From RYN-230 sp963813975 (GTDB taxonomy: Bacteria > Actinomycetota > Actinomycetes > Streptosporangiales > Streptosporangiaceae), in NCBI GenBank assembly GCA_963813975.1, contig CAWFAP010000006.1:1-64000 (forward strand): a stretch of 64,000 bases of DNA, written 5' to 3'. The translations under genes and the position numbers were made by a program. The notes below the pieces were generated by a model, which was given only the letters and a program-made list of their open reading frames with translations, did not search any database and was not told where the DNA came from. Below, piece after piece: positions 11,345 to 19,522 of this stretch. How positions within the stretch are numbered: the stretch's first letter is position 1; each line of letters opens with the position of its first letter.

Positions 11345-11764
11345 ATGCTTATCCCGCGCAGGGTCAAGTACCGCAAGCAGCACCGGCCCGACCGGCACGG
11401 GGTCGCCAAGGGCGGCACCCGGGTGGCCTTCGGTGAGTACGGTATCCAGGCCCTGGAGCACGCCTACGTGACCAACCGGCAGATCGAGTCCGCCCGTATC
11501 GCCATGACCCGGCACATCCGGCGTGGCGGCAAGGTGTGGATCACGATCTACCCGGACCGCCCGCTGACCAAGAAGCCGGCCGAGACCCGGATGGGTTCCG
11601 GTAAGGGCTCGCCTGAGTGGTGGGTGGCCAACGTCAAGCCCGGACGGGTGATGTTCGAGCTGTCCGGAGTGGCGGAGCCGGTGGCCCGGGAAGCGCTCCG
11701 GCGTGCCATGCACAAACTTCCTATGAAGTGCAAGTTCGTGACCCGTGAAGTGGGTGAAGGCTGA
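11345..11764 (+). CDS. rplP: 50S ribosomal protein L16
   Basis: 139 residues, normal length, starting MLIPRRVKYRKQHRPDRHG and containing PDRPLTKKPAETRMGSGKG, the loop near the A-site tRNA elbow. L16 is a late assembly protein needed for peptidyl-transferase organisation. ATG at 11345 lies two bases after the rpsC stop with GAGGAGG upstream. The stop TGA overlaps the rpmC ATG as ATGA-type coupling (11762-11766). Confidence 0.98.
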   Translation: MLIPRRVKYRKQHRPDRHGVAKGGTRVAFGEYGIQALEHAYVTNRQIESARIAMTRHIRRGGKVWITIYPDRPLTKKPAETRMGSGKGSPEWWVANVKPGRVMFELSGVAEPVAREALRRAMHKLPMKCKFVTREVGEG

Positions 11765-12000
11765 TGGCGAGCCTGGCCGCCGCTGACCTGCGGAATTCCA
11801 GCGAGGAAGAGCTCGACAGCAAGCTGGCGGAAGCCAAGATCGAGCTGTTCAACCTCCGCTTCCAGGCCGCTACCGGCCAGCTGGAGAGCCACGGGCGGCT
11901 GCGTGCCGTCCGCAAGGAGATCGCCCGCATCTACACGGTGAAGCGGGAACGTGAGCTTGGCATTGTGACCTTGGTGGAGGAGGCGGAAGACAGTGAGTGA
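11764..12000 (+). CDS. rpmC: 50S ribosomal protein L29
   Basis: 78 residues starting MASLAAADLRNSSEEEL, with the conserved helix ELFNLRFQAATGQLE and the RIxTVxRER motif (here RIYTVKRER). L29 sits at the tunnel exit beside L23. ATG at 11764 overlaps the rplP stop, and its own C-terminus overlaps the rpsQ start by 8 bp, so rplP-rpmC-rpsQ are translationally linked. Confidence 0.97.
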   Translation: MASLAAADLRNSSEEELDSKLAEAKIELFNLRFQAATGQLESHGRLRAVRKEIARIYTVKRERELGIVTLVEEAEDSE

Positions 12001-12274
12001 CGTCGAGCAGGGCGGGGTGCCTGGCCGGGGCTACCGCAAGATCCGCGAAGGTTACGTGGTCAGCGACAAGATGGACAAGACCGTTGTGGTCATCGTCGAG
12101 GACCGTGTGAAGCACCCCAAGTACGGCAAGGTCATCCGGCGGACCAAGAAGTACACGGCGCATGACGGCGAGAACGCCTGCGGCGTCGGCGACCGGGTGC
12201 GGCTGATGGAAACCAGGCCGCTGTCCGCGACGAAGCGCTGGCGCGTCGCGGAGATCCTGGAGAAGGCCAAGTAG
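11993..12274 (+). CDS. rpsQ: 30S ribosomal protein S17
   Basis: 93 residues with an OB-fold core including VVSDKMDKTVVVIVEDRVKH and the final TKRWRVAEILEKAK. It is a primary 16S rRNA binder in the 30S body. GTG at 11993 overlaps rpmC. The first 12 residues precede the conserved region, as in other actinobacterial S17. Last gene of the S10 unit; rplN follows after 57 bp. Confidence 0.97.
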   Translation: MSDVEQGGVPGRGYRKIREGYVVSDKMDKTVVVIVEDRVKHPKYGKVIRRTKKYTAHDGENACGVGDRVRLMETRPLSATKRWRVAEILEKAK

Positions 12275-12331
12275 TTACCACCGCGGGGCACACCTCCGCG
12301 AGAACCCCGGCGTCAGGAAGCAGGAGTTGAC

Positions 12332-12700
12332 GTGATTCAGCAGGAGTCGCGGCTTAAGGTCGCCGACAACACCGGTGCCAAGGAGATCTTGTGTATCCGC
12401 GTGCTCGGCGGCTCCGGCCGGCGATACGCGGGCATCGGTGATGTCATCGTGGCGACAGTGAAGGATGCCCTTCCCGGTGCCGGGGTGAAGAAGGGCGATG
12501 TCGTCAAGGCGGTCGTGGTGCGCACCCGCAAGGAGCGCCGCCGCGGTGACGGTTCCTACATCCGTTTCGATGAGAACGCCGCCGTCCTGATCAGGGACGG
12601 CGGGGACCCGCGCGGTACCCGCATCTTCGGCCCGGTGGGCCGCGAGCTGCGCGAGAAGCGGTTCATGCGGATCATCTCGCTCGCACCGGAGGTGCTGTGA
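12332..12700 (+). CDS. rplN: 50S ribosomal protein L14
   Basis: 122 residues, the invariant length, starting MIQQESRLKVADNTGAKE, with IGDVIVATVKDALPG and the C-terminal GPVGRELREKRFMRIISLAPEVL region that contacts 16S helix 14 in bridge B8. GTG at 12332, preceded by AAGCAGGAG. Its TGA overlaps the ATG at 12700 of rplX. Confidence 0.98.
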   Translation: MIQQESRLKVADNTGAKEILCIRVLGGSGRRYAGIGDVIVATVKDALPGAGVKKGDVVKAVVVRTRKERRRGDGSYIRFDENAAVLIRDGGDPRGTRIFGPVGRELREKRFMRIISLAPEVL

Positions 12701-13089
12701 TGACCGGCACATCTGGCAGGAAGGCCGCGATGGCAAAGAAGGACAGCGCGACGGCCAGGCCGCCGCGCATGAAGATCAAGAAGGGCGACCACGTGGTGGT
12801 CGTCGCGGGCCGGGACCGTGGCCGGGAGGGCACGGTCATCCTCGCCGACCCCGAACGGCAGCGGGTTCTGGTGCAGGGCGTAAACATGGTCCGCAAGAAC
12901 AAGAAGGTGGACTACCAGGGTGCTCGCGGTGCCAAGGAAGGCGGCATCACGACCACCGAGGCGCCCATACACGTGAGCAACGTCCAGCTGGTTGACCCGG
13001 ACACCAAGAAGCCGGCCCGGGCCGGGTTCCGGTACGCCGACGATGGCACCAAGGTCCGGATCTCCCGCCCGGGCGGTAAGGACTTCTGA
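12700..13089 (+). CDS. rplX: 50S ribosomal protein L24
   Basis: KOW-type L24 with the core KIKKGDHVVVVAGRDRGREG and GVNMVRKNKKVDYQGARG, ending ISRPGGKDF. L24 is an assembly initiator at the exit tunnel. Two starts are possible: ATG at 12700, overlapping the rplN stop as TGATG with GGAGG 7 nt upstream, or ATG at 12730 (MAKKDSATARPP) with AGGAAGG upstream. The first gives translational coupling; the second a start more like homologues. The first is listed, with moderate certainty. Confidence 0.95.
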   Translation: MTGTSGRKAAMAKKDSATARPPRMKIKKGDHVVVVAGRDRGREGTVILADPERQRVLVQGVNMVRKNKKVDYQGARGAKEGGITTTEAPIHVSNVQLVDPDTKKPARAGFRYADDGTKVRISRPGGKDF

Positions 13090-13670
13090 TGACTACCACT
13101 ACGCAAGAGCGCCCGACCGCCCGGCCCGCGCCGCGGCTCAAGGAGCGTTACCGGCAGGAGATCGCGCCGGCCCTGCGCGAGGAGTTCGCGTACGCCAACG
13201 TCATGCAGATCCCCACGCTGACCAAGATCGTGGTCAACATGGGGGTCGGCGAGGCGGCCCGGGACGCCAAGCTGATCGACGGCGCACTCCGCGACCTCGC
13301 GACGATCACCGGGCAGAAGCCGGCGGTCGCCCGGGCCCGGAAGTCGATTGCCCAGTTCAAGCTGCGCGAGGGCATGCCCATCGGGGCGCACGTGACGCTG
13401 CGCGGCGACCGGATGTGGGAGTTCTGCGATCGCCTGCTGTCGCTGGCCCTGCCCCGGATCCGTGACTTCCGCGGCCTGTCCGACCGGCAGTTCGACGGGC
13501 GGGGGAACTACACGTTCGGGCTGAACGAGCAGCTCATGTTCCATGAGATCGACGCCGACCAGGTGGACCGTCAGCGCGGCATGGACGTGACGCTCGTGAC
13601 CACGGCGACCACCGACGATGAGGGCCGTTCGCTGCTGCGGCGGCTCGGATTCCCGTTCAAGGAGAGCTGA
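13089..13670 (+). CDS. rplE: 50S ribosomal protein L5
   Basis: 193 residues with the L5 signature TKIVVNMGVGEAARDAKL and the loop GQKPAVARARKSIAQFKLREG, then FDGRGNYTFGLNEQLMFHEID. L5 binds 5S rRNA and forms the B1b bridge. ATG at 13089 overlaps the rplX TGA (TGATG). rpsN follows after 3 bp. Confidence 0.98.
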   Translation: MTTTTQERPTARPAPRLKERYRQEIAPALREEFAYANVMQIPTLTKIVVNMGVGEAARDAKLIDGALRDLATITGQKPAVARARKSIAQFKLREGMPIGAHVTLRGDRMWEFCDRLLSLALPRIRDFRGLSDRQFDGRGNYTFGLNEQLMFHEIDADQVDRQRGMDVTLVTTATTDDEGRSLLRRLGFPFKES

Positions 13671-13673
13671 GGA

Positions 13674-13859
13674 GTGGCGAAGAAGGCGCTAGTCGTCAAG
13701 GCGAACAGGACGCCCAAGTTCAAGGTGCGCGGGTACACCCGGTGCACCCGCTGCGGGCGCCCGCGCGCCGTGTACCGCAGGTTCGGCCTGTGCCGGATCT
13801 GCTTCCGCTCGATGGCCCACCGCGGTGAGCTGCCGGGCATCACCAAGTCCAGCTGGTAG
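13674..13859 (+). CDS. rpsN: 30S ribosomal protein S14, zinc-binding type Z
   Basis: 61 residues with four cysteines in C24-x2-C27-x12-C40-x2-C43, the zinc-ribbon (type Z) S14 of about 61 residues rather than the zinc-free form of about 100. It sits in the 30S head near S3 and S10. GTG start at 13674 with GAGAGCTGAGGA upstream. Actinobacteria often carry a zinc-free paralogue under Zur control elsewhere; none is in this window. Confidence 0.97.
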   Translation: MAKKALVVKANRTPKFKVRGYTRCTRCGRPRAVYRRFGLCRICFRSMAHRGELPGITKSSW

Positions 13860-13988
13860 CCGCACCGCTGCTGCCGACCAGGCCGTGCGCACGGCGCGCA
13901 CGGCCGCCGACCGACCTGGGCGCGAGCCGCGCCCACTGACCACGCCGCAGGTCCCACGGGAAACCACGGCGAGGAGGGCCCACAGGCC

Positions 13989-14387
13989 ATGTCAATGACC
14001 GATCCGATCGCAGACATGCTGACCCGTCTGCGCAACGCCAACTCGGCGTACCACGACACCGTGGGCATGCCCAGTTCCACGATCAAGGTCCGGATCGCGG
14101 AGATCCTCCAGCAGGAGGGCTACATCGCGGGCTACAACGTGGAAGACGCCGAGGTAGGCAAGAGCCTCGTGCTGGCCCTGAAGTTCGGGCCGACCCGGGA
14201 GCGTTCCATCGCGGGCATCAAGCGGGTCTCCAAGCCCGGCCTGCGGGTGTACGCCAAGAAGGACAACCTGCCCCGGGTGCTCGGCGGCCTCGGCGTCGCG
14301 ATCATCTCCACCTCCAACGGCCTGATGACCGACAAGCAGGCGAACAAGCGCGGGGTAGGCGGGGAAGTCCTCGCCTACGTCTGGTAG
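13989..14387 (+). CDS. rpsH: 30S ribosomal protein S8
   Basis: 132 residues starting MSMTDPIADMLTRLRNAN, with the conserved C-terminal STSNGLMTDKQANKRGVGGEVLAYVW. S8 binds 16S helix 21 and represses the spc operon in E. coli. ATG at 13989; a second ATG at 13995 would also fit. GGCGAGGAGG lies about 9 nt upstream. The 129-bp gap from rpsN holds no gene that I can see. Confidence 0.98.
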   Translation: MSMTDPIADMLTRLRNANSAYHDTVGMPSSTIKVRIAEILQQEGYIAGYNVEDAEVGKSLVLALKFGPTRERSIAGIKRVSKPGLRVYAKKDNLPRVLGGLGVAIISTSNGLMTDKQANKRGVGGEVLAYVW

Positions 14388-14397
14388 GGAGACCGCG

Positions 14398-14934
14398 ATG
14401 TCACGAATCGGACGGCTTCCCGTGGAGATCCCCGGGGGCGTCGATGTCACCATCAACGGCCGTGAGGTCAGCGTCAAGGGCCCCAAGGGCAGCCTGGCGC
14501 TGGAGCTCGCCCCGCCCATCGAGATCTCGCGGGAGGACGGCACCCTGAAGGTCACCCGCCCGAACGACGAGGGCAAGGTGCGCGCGCTGCACGGGCTGTC
14601 CCGCACGCTGGTGGCCAACATGGTGACCGGGGTGACCGAGGGCTACAGCAAGACTCTCGAGATCGTCGGCGTCGGCTACCGGGTGCAGGCCCGCGGCTCG
14701 AACCTCGAGTTCGCGCTCGGCTTCAGCCACCCCGTGACCGTTACGCCGCCGGACGGAATCACGTTCCGCGTCGAGACACCCACGCGGCTTGTCGTTGAGG
14801 GAATCGACAAGCAGATGGTGGGCGAGGTGTCGGCCAACATACGGAAGCTGCGCAAGCCCGACCCGTACAAGGGCAAGGGCATCCGGTACCAGGGTGAGCA
14901 GGTCCGCCGCAAGGTCGGGAAGGCTGGTAAGTAA
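14398..14934 (+). CDS. rplF: 50S ribosomal protein L6
   Basis: 178 residues with two L6 repeats, starting MSRIGRLPVEIPGGVDV and ending with the signature PDPYKGKGIRYQGE and the basic RRKVGKAGK. L6 lies near the sarcin-ricin loop. ATG at 14398 with TAGGGAGACCGCG upstream. rplR begins 3 bp after the stop. Confidence 0.98.
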   Translation: MSRIGRLPVEIPGGVDVTINGREVSVKGPKGSLALELAPPIEISREDGTLKVTRPNDEGKVRALHGLSRTLVANMVTGVTEGYSKTLEIVGVGYRVQARGSNLEFALGFSHPVTVTPPDGITFRVETPTRLVVEGIDKQMVGEVSANIRKLRKPDPYKGKGIRYQGEQVRRKVGKAGK

Positions 14935-14937
14935 GCA

Positions 14938-15312
14938 ATGGCTGTCACGAAGACCCGGGCCCCGGGACGCACCGCCGCGCGGACGCGACGGCACACGCGG
15001 GTCCGCAGGAAGGTCATGGGCAGTGCGGAGCGGCCCAGGCTGATCGTCACCCGGTCCGCCCGGCACACCTCCGTCCAGCTGATCGATGACACCGTGGGCC
15101 GGACGGTCGCGTACGCATCTACCCTGGAGGAAGCGCTCCGGGGGACCAGCGGGGACAAGACGGCCAAGGCCCGTCAGGTCGGCACGCTCCTCGCCGAGCG
15201 GGCGAGGTCCGCCGGGGTCTCCGCCGCCGTCTTCGACCGGAGCGGGTGGGCCTATCACGGCCGGATCGCCGCCCTTGCCGACGCGGTACGCGAAGGCGGG
15301 CTGGATCTGTGA
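14938..15312 (+). CDS. rplR: 50S ribosomal protein L18
   Basis: 124 residues: a basic N-terminal tail (RTAARTRRHTRVRRKVMGS) followed by the 5S-binding fold with RPRLIVTRSARHTSVQLIDD and the final FDRSGWAYHGRIAALADAVREGGLDL. ATG at 14938. A long RNA helix begins exactly at its stop, in the 130-bp spacer before rpsE. Confidence 0.98.
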   Translation: MAVTKTRAPGRTAARTRRHTRVRRKVMGSAERPRLIVTRSARHTSVQLIDDTVGRTVAYASTLEEALRGTSGDKTAKARQVGTLLAERARSAGVSAAVFDRSGWAYHGRIAALADAVREGGLDL

Positions 15313-15409
15313 GTGTTGTTCAGGACCAGCTAGCGAGCCTGGGCCGTCAGGCCCGGGCGAGCGGTCGGTGCAGGTCTTTGCCGAATAGCACGAACTCCAG
15401 GACAACACT
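15312..15409 (+). promoter_or_regulatory. long-range stem in the rplR-rpsE spacer
   Basis: AGTGTTGTTC (15312-15321) can pair with GGACAACACT (15400-15409), 10 bp with one G-T wobble, enclosing a second hairpin GGGCC-GTCA-GGCCC (15341-15354). The structure starts at the rplR stop codon and ends 33 bp before the rpsE start. No gene or strong promoter is visible in the 130-bp gap. Confidence 0.4.
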
Positions 15410-15442
15410 GAGCGTTGAGATAGACGAGAGAAGGAACATCTG

Positions 15443-16066
15443 ATGGCAGGAGCTCCGCGGCGTGGCGGCGGCGGCGGTGAGCGGCGTGACCGCCGTGACG
15501 ACCGCCGCGGCGGTGGCGCCGACAAGGGCACCGCTTACCTGGAGCGGGTCGTCACCATCAACCGGGTCGCCAAGGTCGTCCAGGGTGGCCGGCGGTTCAG
15601 TTTCACCGCCCTGGTCATCGTCGGTGACGGCAATGGCATGGTCGGCGTGGGCTACGGCAAGGCCAAGGAGGTGCCCGCGGCTATCGCCAAGGGCGTCGAG
15701 GCGGCCAAGAAAGCGTTCTTCCGGGTTCCGCGCATCGCGGGCACGATCCCGCACACCGTGCAGGGTGAGGAGTCCGCAGGCGTGGTGCTGCTGAAGCCGG
15801 CCAGCCCCGGGACCGGCGTCATCGCCGGCGGCCCGGTGCGCGCCGTGCTCGAGTGCGCCGGCATCCACGACGTGCTGTCCCGGTCCCTCGGCTCCTCCAA
15901 CCCGATCAACGTCGTGCACGCGACGGTGGCCGCGCTGAAGAGCCTGAAGCGCCCCGAGGAAATCGCCGCGCGGCGCGGGCTTCCGATCGAGGACGTGGCT
16001 CCGGCGGCCATGCTGCGCGCTCGCGCGGCGGCGGCCGCGGCGGGCGCCGCGTCCGGCAACAGCTGA
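15443..16066 (+). CDS. rpsE: 30S ribosomal protein S5
   Basis: 207 residues, longer than E. coli S5 (167) through a Gly/Arg-rich N-terminal tail (about 1-35) and an alanine-rich C-terminus. The double-stranded RNA-binding domain with VVQGGRRFSFTALVIVGDGN and the loop GYGKAKEVPAAIAKG are intact, including the region where spectinomycin-resistance changes occur. ATG at 15443 preceded by AGAGAAGGAAC. rpmD follows after 13 bp. Confidence 0.98.
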   Translation: MAGAPRRGGGGGERRDRRDDRRGGGADKGTAYLERVVTINRVAKVVQGGRRFSFTALVIVGDGNGMVGVGYGKAKEVPAAIAKGVEAAKKAFFRVPRIAGTIPHTVQGEESAGVVLLKPASPGTGVIAGGPVRAVLECAGIHDVLSRSLGSSNPINVVHATVAALKSLKRPEEIAARRGLPIEDVAPAAMLRARAAAAAAGAASGNS

Positions 16067-16079
16067 GCGGAGCAGGATG

Positions 16080-16271
16080 ATGGCACAGCTGAAGGTAACC
16101 CAGACCCGGTCGGAGATCGGGGGAACCAAGTCCCAGCGGGCGTCCCTGCGCTCGCTCGGGCTGAAGCGGATCGGGCACGTGGTCGTCAAAGATGACCGGC
16201 CCGAGTTCCGCGGCATGATCTACGCGGTGCGGCACCTCGTCACCGTCGAGGAGGTCGAACTGACATGCTGA
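16080..16271 (+). CDS. rpmD: 50S ribosomal protein L30
   Basis: 63 residues, MAQLKVTQTRSEIGGTKSQR at the start, with the LRSLGLKRIGHVVVKDDRPEFRGM signature split across the middle. ATG at 16080 is preferred over the adjacent in-frame ATG at 16077 because GCGGAGCAGG is better spaced and most L30 begin with a single Met. It overlaps rplO by 7 bp. Confidence 0.96.
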   Translation: MAQLKVTQTRSEIGGTKSQRASLRSLGLKRIGHVVVKDDRPEFRGMIYAVRHLVTVEEVELTC

Positions 16272-16705
16272 GGATCCACCACCTCCGCCCGGCCCCGGGC
16301 TCGCGCACCGAGCGCACCCGGGTCGGCCGCGGTGAGGCGTCCAAGGGCAAGACCGCGGGCCGCGGGACCAAGGGAACCAAGGCCCGCAACACCGTGCATC
16401 CCGGTTTCGAGGGCGGCCAGATGCCGCTCCAGCGCCGGGTACCGAAGCTGAGGGGCTTCTCCAACCTGCAGTTCAAGACCACCTACCAGGTGGTCAACAT
16501 CGGCCGGCTCGCCGAGCTGTATCCGCAGGGTGGCGACGTGACCCCCGAGGATCTGGTCGCCAAGGGCGCCGTGCGCGCGGGCGAGCTGGTCAAAGTGCTC
16601 GGCGAGGGAGACGCGGGGGTGGCCCTGCGGGTGACCGCCCACCGGTTCTCGGCCTCCGCCCGGGAGAAGATCGCTGCAGCCGGGGGAACCGTCACCGAGC
16701 TGTGA
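16265..16705 (+). CDS. rplO: 50S ribosomal protein L15
   Basis: 146 residues: the glycine/lysine-rich N-terminal extension (GRGEASKGKTAGRGTKGTK) that threads through the 50S core, then the globular domain with FEGGQMPLQRRVPKLRGF. ATG at 16265 overlaps rpmD. It is followed by a 211-bp gap before secY, the largest break in the spc unit. Confidence 0.98.
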   Translation: MLRIHHLRPAPGSRTERTRVGRGEASKGKTAGRGTKGTKARNTVHPGFEGGQMPLQRRVPKLRGFSNLQFKTTYQVVNIGRLAELYPQGGDVTPEDLVAKGAVRAGELVKVLGEGDAGVALRVTAHRFSASAREKIAAAGGTVTEL

Positions 16706-16916
16706 TGCACGTGCCGGCCAGGCGGCGGGCCGGGCCTGCCCCGGGCCGCTGTCGGGTCGCGTTGCCCGCCGGCCAGCAGCGCAGAGTCATCGCCTGCTCG
16801 CGCGGGGGGCTGTTTCAGTGCTGTGGACGCGTTACACTGCGGCGCACCGGCCGTCGCCGCCACCCCTCGGGAGGGCGCGGCACCACCCCGTTGACCCATC
16901 TAGTTGAGGACGGCGC
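16706..16916 (+). promoter_or_regulatory. rplO-secY gap, possible secY promoter
   Basis: The 211-bp gap holds TACACT (16833-16838), a plausible -10, but I see no good -35 at the right distance. A promoter before secY would let secY-adk be transcribed apart from the ribosomal genes. Nothing else is recognisable. Confidence 0.3.
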
Positions 16917-18239
16917 ATGCTGACCGCGTTCCTCCGGGCCTTCCGGACGCCTGACCTGCGCAAGAAGCTGCTGTTCACGCTGGGGATCCTGGCTCTCTTC
17001 CGGTTCGGCGCGGCCGTGCCCACCCCCGGTATCTCCGAGAAGGCCGTCACGTTCTGCACCGGGCTGGAGAGTTCGAGCAGCGCGGCTGGCGTCTACCAGC
17101 TCGTGAACCTGTTCAGCGGGGGCGCTCTGCTCAGGCTATCGGTGTTCGCCCTGGGCATCATGCCGTATATCACCGCGAGCATCATCCTCCAGCTGCTCGC
17201 CGTCGTAATCCCGCGGCTGGAGACCCTGCGCCAGGAGGGTCAGGCCGGCCAGGCCAAGATCACCCAGTACACCCGGTACCTCACCATCGGTCTGGCCATC
17301 CTCCAGTCCACCGGGATCGTCGCGTTCGCCCGGTCCGGCAACCTGTTCCCCAACTGCACCAAGGCGCTGATCCCGAACTCGTCGGTGTTCACCGTCACCA
17401 CCATGGTCCTCTGCATGACCGCCGGCACCGGGGTCATCATGTGGCTGGGCGAGCTGATCACCGACCGGGGCGTGGGCAACGGCATGTCCGTGCTCATCTT
17501 CACCACGGTCATCTCCCAGATGGCCGGCTACATGGTGGACGTCTACCACGTCAAGGGTGTGTTCGTGCTGGCCATCGTCCTGCTGGTCGGGGTCGGCATC
17601 GTCGCCTTCGTGGTCTTCATGGAGCAGGCCCAGCGCCGCATCCCGGTGCAGTACGCCAAGCGGATGGTGGGCCGCAAGATGTACGGCGGGACGTCTACCT
17701 ACATCCCGCTGAAGGTCAACCAGGCCGGGGTCATCCCGGTCATCTTCGCCTCGTCACTGCTCTACATCCCGCAACTGGCCGCCACGCTGTTCGGCAGCAA
17801 AACCCACCCGGCAGGCTGGGTCACGTTCGTGGAGAACAACCTGGGCACCGGGGCCAGCGGCGGCGGCTCCTCGCTGTACATCGGACTGTTCTTCGTCCTC
17901 ATCGTCTTCTTCACGTACTTCTACGTGTCCATCACGTTCAACCCGACTGAGGTGGCGGACAACATGAAGAAGTACGGCGGGTTCATCCCCGGCATCCGGC
18001 CTGGGCGGCCGACTGCCCAGTACCTGAACTACGTGCTCACCCGGCTCACAGCCCCCGGGGCCTTGTACCTGGGCCTCATTGCCCTCGTCCCGATGGTCGC
18101 GTTCGCGTTGCTCGGGGTGGGGAGCCAGTTCCCGTTCGGCGGAACCAGCATCCTGATCGCGGTGGGGGTGGGGCTGGACACGGTGAAGCAGATCGAGAGC
18201 CAGTTGCAGCAGCGCAACTATGAGGGCTTCCTGCGATAG
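16917..18239 (+). CDS. secY: protein translocase subunit SecY
   Basis: A 440-residue channel subunit of the SecYEG translocon with ten predicted membrane segments, starting MLTAFLRAFRTPDLRKKLLFT. Conserved segments visible are the plug region TPGIS, FALGIMPYITASIILQLL in TM2 and the cytoplasmic loop MVGRKMYGG before STYIPLKVNQAGVIPVIFASS. ATG at 16917 with TTGAGGACGG upstream. The stop overlaps the adk GTG. Confidence 0.98.
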   Translation: MLTAFLRAFRTPDLRKKLLFTLGILALFRFGAAVPTPGISEKAVTFCTGLESSSSAAGVYQLVNLFSGGALLRLSVFALGIMPYITASIILQLLAVVIPRLETLRQEGQAGQAKITQYTRYLTIGLAILQSTGIVAFARSGNLFPNCTKALIPNSSVFTVTTMVLCMTAGTGVIMWLGELITDRGVGNGMSVLIFTTVISQMAGYMVDVYHVKGVFVLAIVLLVGVGIVAFVVFMEQAQRRIPVQYAKRMVGRKMYGGTSTYIPLKVNQAGVIPVIFASSLLYIPQLAATLFGSKTHPAGWVTFVENNLGTGASGGGSSLYIGLFFVLIVFFTYFYVSITFNPTEVADNMKKYGGFIPGIRPGRPTAQYLNYVLTRLTAPGALYLGLIALVPMVAFALLGVGSQFPFGGTSILIAVGVGLDTVKQIESQLQQRNYEGFLR

Positions 18240-18892
18240 TGCGAGTCGTCCTCGTCGGGCCCCCCGGTGCGGGCAAGGGGACACAGGCCCAGTTCATAGC
18301 GTCGCACCTGTCCATCCCGACGATCTCGACAGGTGAAATCTTCCGGACCAACGTCAGTCAGGGAACCGCGCTCGGCCGCCGCGCTCAGTCATTCATGGAG
18401 CGCGGCGACCTGGTTCCCGACGAGGTGACCATTGCCATGGTCACCGACCGGCTGCAGGAGGACGATACCCAGTCGGGATTTCTGCTGGACGGGTTCCCGC
18501 GGACCGTCCCACAGGCCGAGACGCTCAAGAAGATGCTCGCCTCCTGGGACACCCGGCTGGACGTGGTCCTGGAACTCGTGGTCGACGACGACGAGGTGGT
18601 CCGCCGGCTGGCCGGCCGCCGGACCTGCCGCCGCTGCGGCCGGGTCTGGCACGTGCTGTTTGACCCGCCCGCCCGCCGGGATCAGTGCGATGACTGCGGC
18701 GGTGAGCTGTTCCAGCGCGACGACGATCGCGAAGAGACGATCCGGCACCGGCTCGAGGTCTACCAGGAGCAGACCGCCCCGCTCGTCGCGTTCTACGCCG
18801 ACGAGGGCATCCTGCTGGGCATCGACGCCACCGGCCCGGTGGAGGAGATCACCGAGCGGGCCCTCAGTGCGCTGCGGCGGTTCATCCGCTGA
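18239..18892 (+). CDS. adk: adenylate kinase with zinc-binding LID
   Basis: 217 residues catalysing ATP + AMP = 2 ADP. P-loop GPPGAGKGT at residues 7-15; LDGFPRT at 83-89 for AMP binding. The LID carries C130-x2-C133 and C150-x2-C153, the tetracysteine zinc site of long adenylate kinases. GTG at 18239 overlaps the secY TAG. In most Actinobacteria map (methionine aminopeptidase) follows adk; here a DUF1707 gene does. Confidence 0.98.
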   Translation: MRVVLVGPPGAGKGTQAQFIASHLSIPTISTGEIFRTNVSQGTALGRRAQSFMERGDLVPDEVTIAMVTDRLQEDDTQSGFLLDGFPRTVPQAETLKKMLASWDTRLDVVLELVVDDDEVVRRLAGRRTCRRCGRVWHVLFDPPARRDQCDDCGGELFQRDDDREETIRHRLEVYQEQTAPLVAFYADEGILLGIDATGPVEEITERALSALRRFIR

Positions 18893-18915
18893 GGCCACGC
18901 CCCAGCGTGGCCGGC

Positions 18916-18930
18916 GGAGACTCAGTCTCC
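18916..18930. terminator. short hairpin after adk
   Basis: GGAGACT-C-AGTCTCC is a perfect inverted repeat 23 bp after the adk stop. Flanking bases CCCAG (18901-18905) and TGGGT (18931-18935) could lengthen it. No T tract follows, so termination here is only a possibility. Confidence 0.35.
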
Positions 18931-18967
18931 TGGGTACGGTGGACACAGAGACCCCGGGAGGTTGCGG

Positions 18968-19234
18968 ATGCCGAGCGATCCGAAGATCCGCGCGTCTGAT
19001 GCGGACCGCGACCGCACCGCGGCCCTGCTGCGCGAGCACCTCGCGGCGGGACGGCTCACGGCCGAGGAGTTCCACGAGCGGCTTGACCTCGCGTACACCG
19101 CGAAGACCCTCGGCCAGCTGGATGAGCTGATGGCGGATCTGCCCGGAATCGACCTGTACGAGCTGCCCGACGCCAAGCTGCGCCGCGGCCGGACCGGCGA
19201 CGTGCCGCTTCCCTGGCAGCGCCCGAGAGGGTAG
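18968..19234 (+). CDS. DUF1707 domain protein
   Basis: 88 residues. The N-terminal half has the DUF1707 (SHOCT-like) pattern: RASDADRDRTAALLREHLAAGRLTAEEFHERL, split as R-A-S-D-A-D-R-D at residues 9-16 and GRLTAEEF-ER around 34-43, followed by a short charged tail ending in LPWQRPRG. These proteins are common in Actinobacteria, often with membrane domains; this one has none and its function is unknown. ATG at 18968 has GGGAGG upstream; a TTG at 18962 is also in frame. It occupies the place usually taken by map between adk and infA. Confidence 0.85.
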   Translation: MPSDPKIRASDADRDRTAALLREHLAAGRLTAEEFHERLDLAYTAKTLGQLDELMADLPGIDLYELPDAKLRRGRTGDVPLPWQRPRG

Positions 19235-19312
19235 CTCCGTGGAGTAGGCTGCGCAGTGGCGGGGCCTGGGAAAGGGCCGGCGGAGCCGGGAATTTCTCTG
19301 CCCTGCCTCTGG

Positions 19313-19342
19313 TTCGCAATGTATGGCGGGGTCGCGTAGACT
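19313..19342 (+). promoter_or_regulatory. candidate infA promoter
   Basis: TTCGCA (19313-19318), 18 bp, TAGACT (19337-19342). TAGACT is a good actinobacterial -10. The site lies about 180 bp before infA in a 288-bp gap that otherwise shows no gene. Confidence 0.45.
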
Positions 19343-19522
19343 CTGCTGCGGCTCGTGAGTTGCCTGTGCTGGCGTTTGCCGGTTGCCTCGCGGGTACGGG
19401 AACTAGATCACGCATTCCTGGTTCGGCACAGTCCTGGGATGCACCACGACACATACGTAGACAACACCCGCCTGCACACCGTCGCCGGTGGCGAGTGGGC
19501 CCGACAGTGAAGCGCGGAGGAT

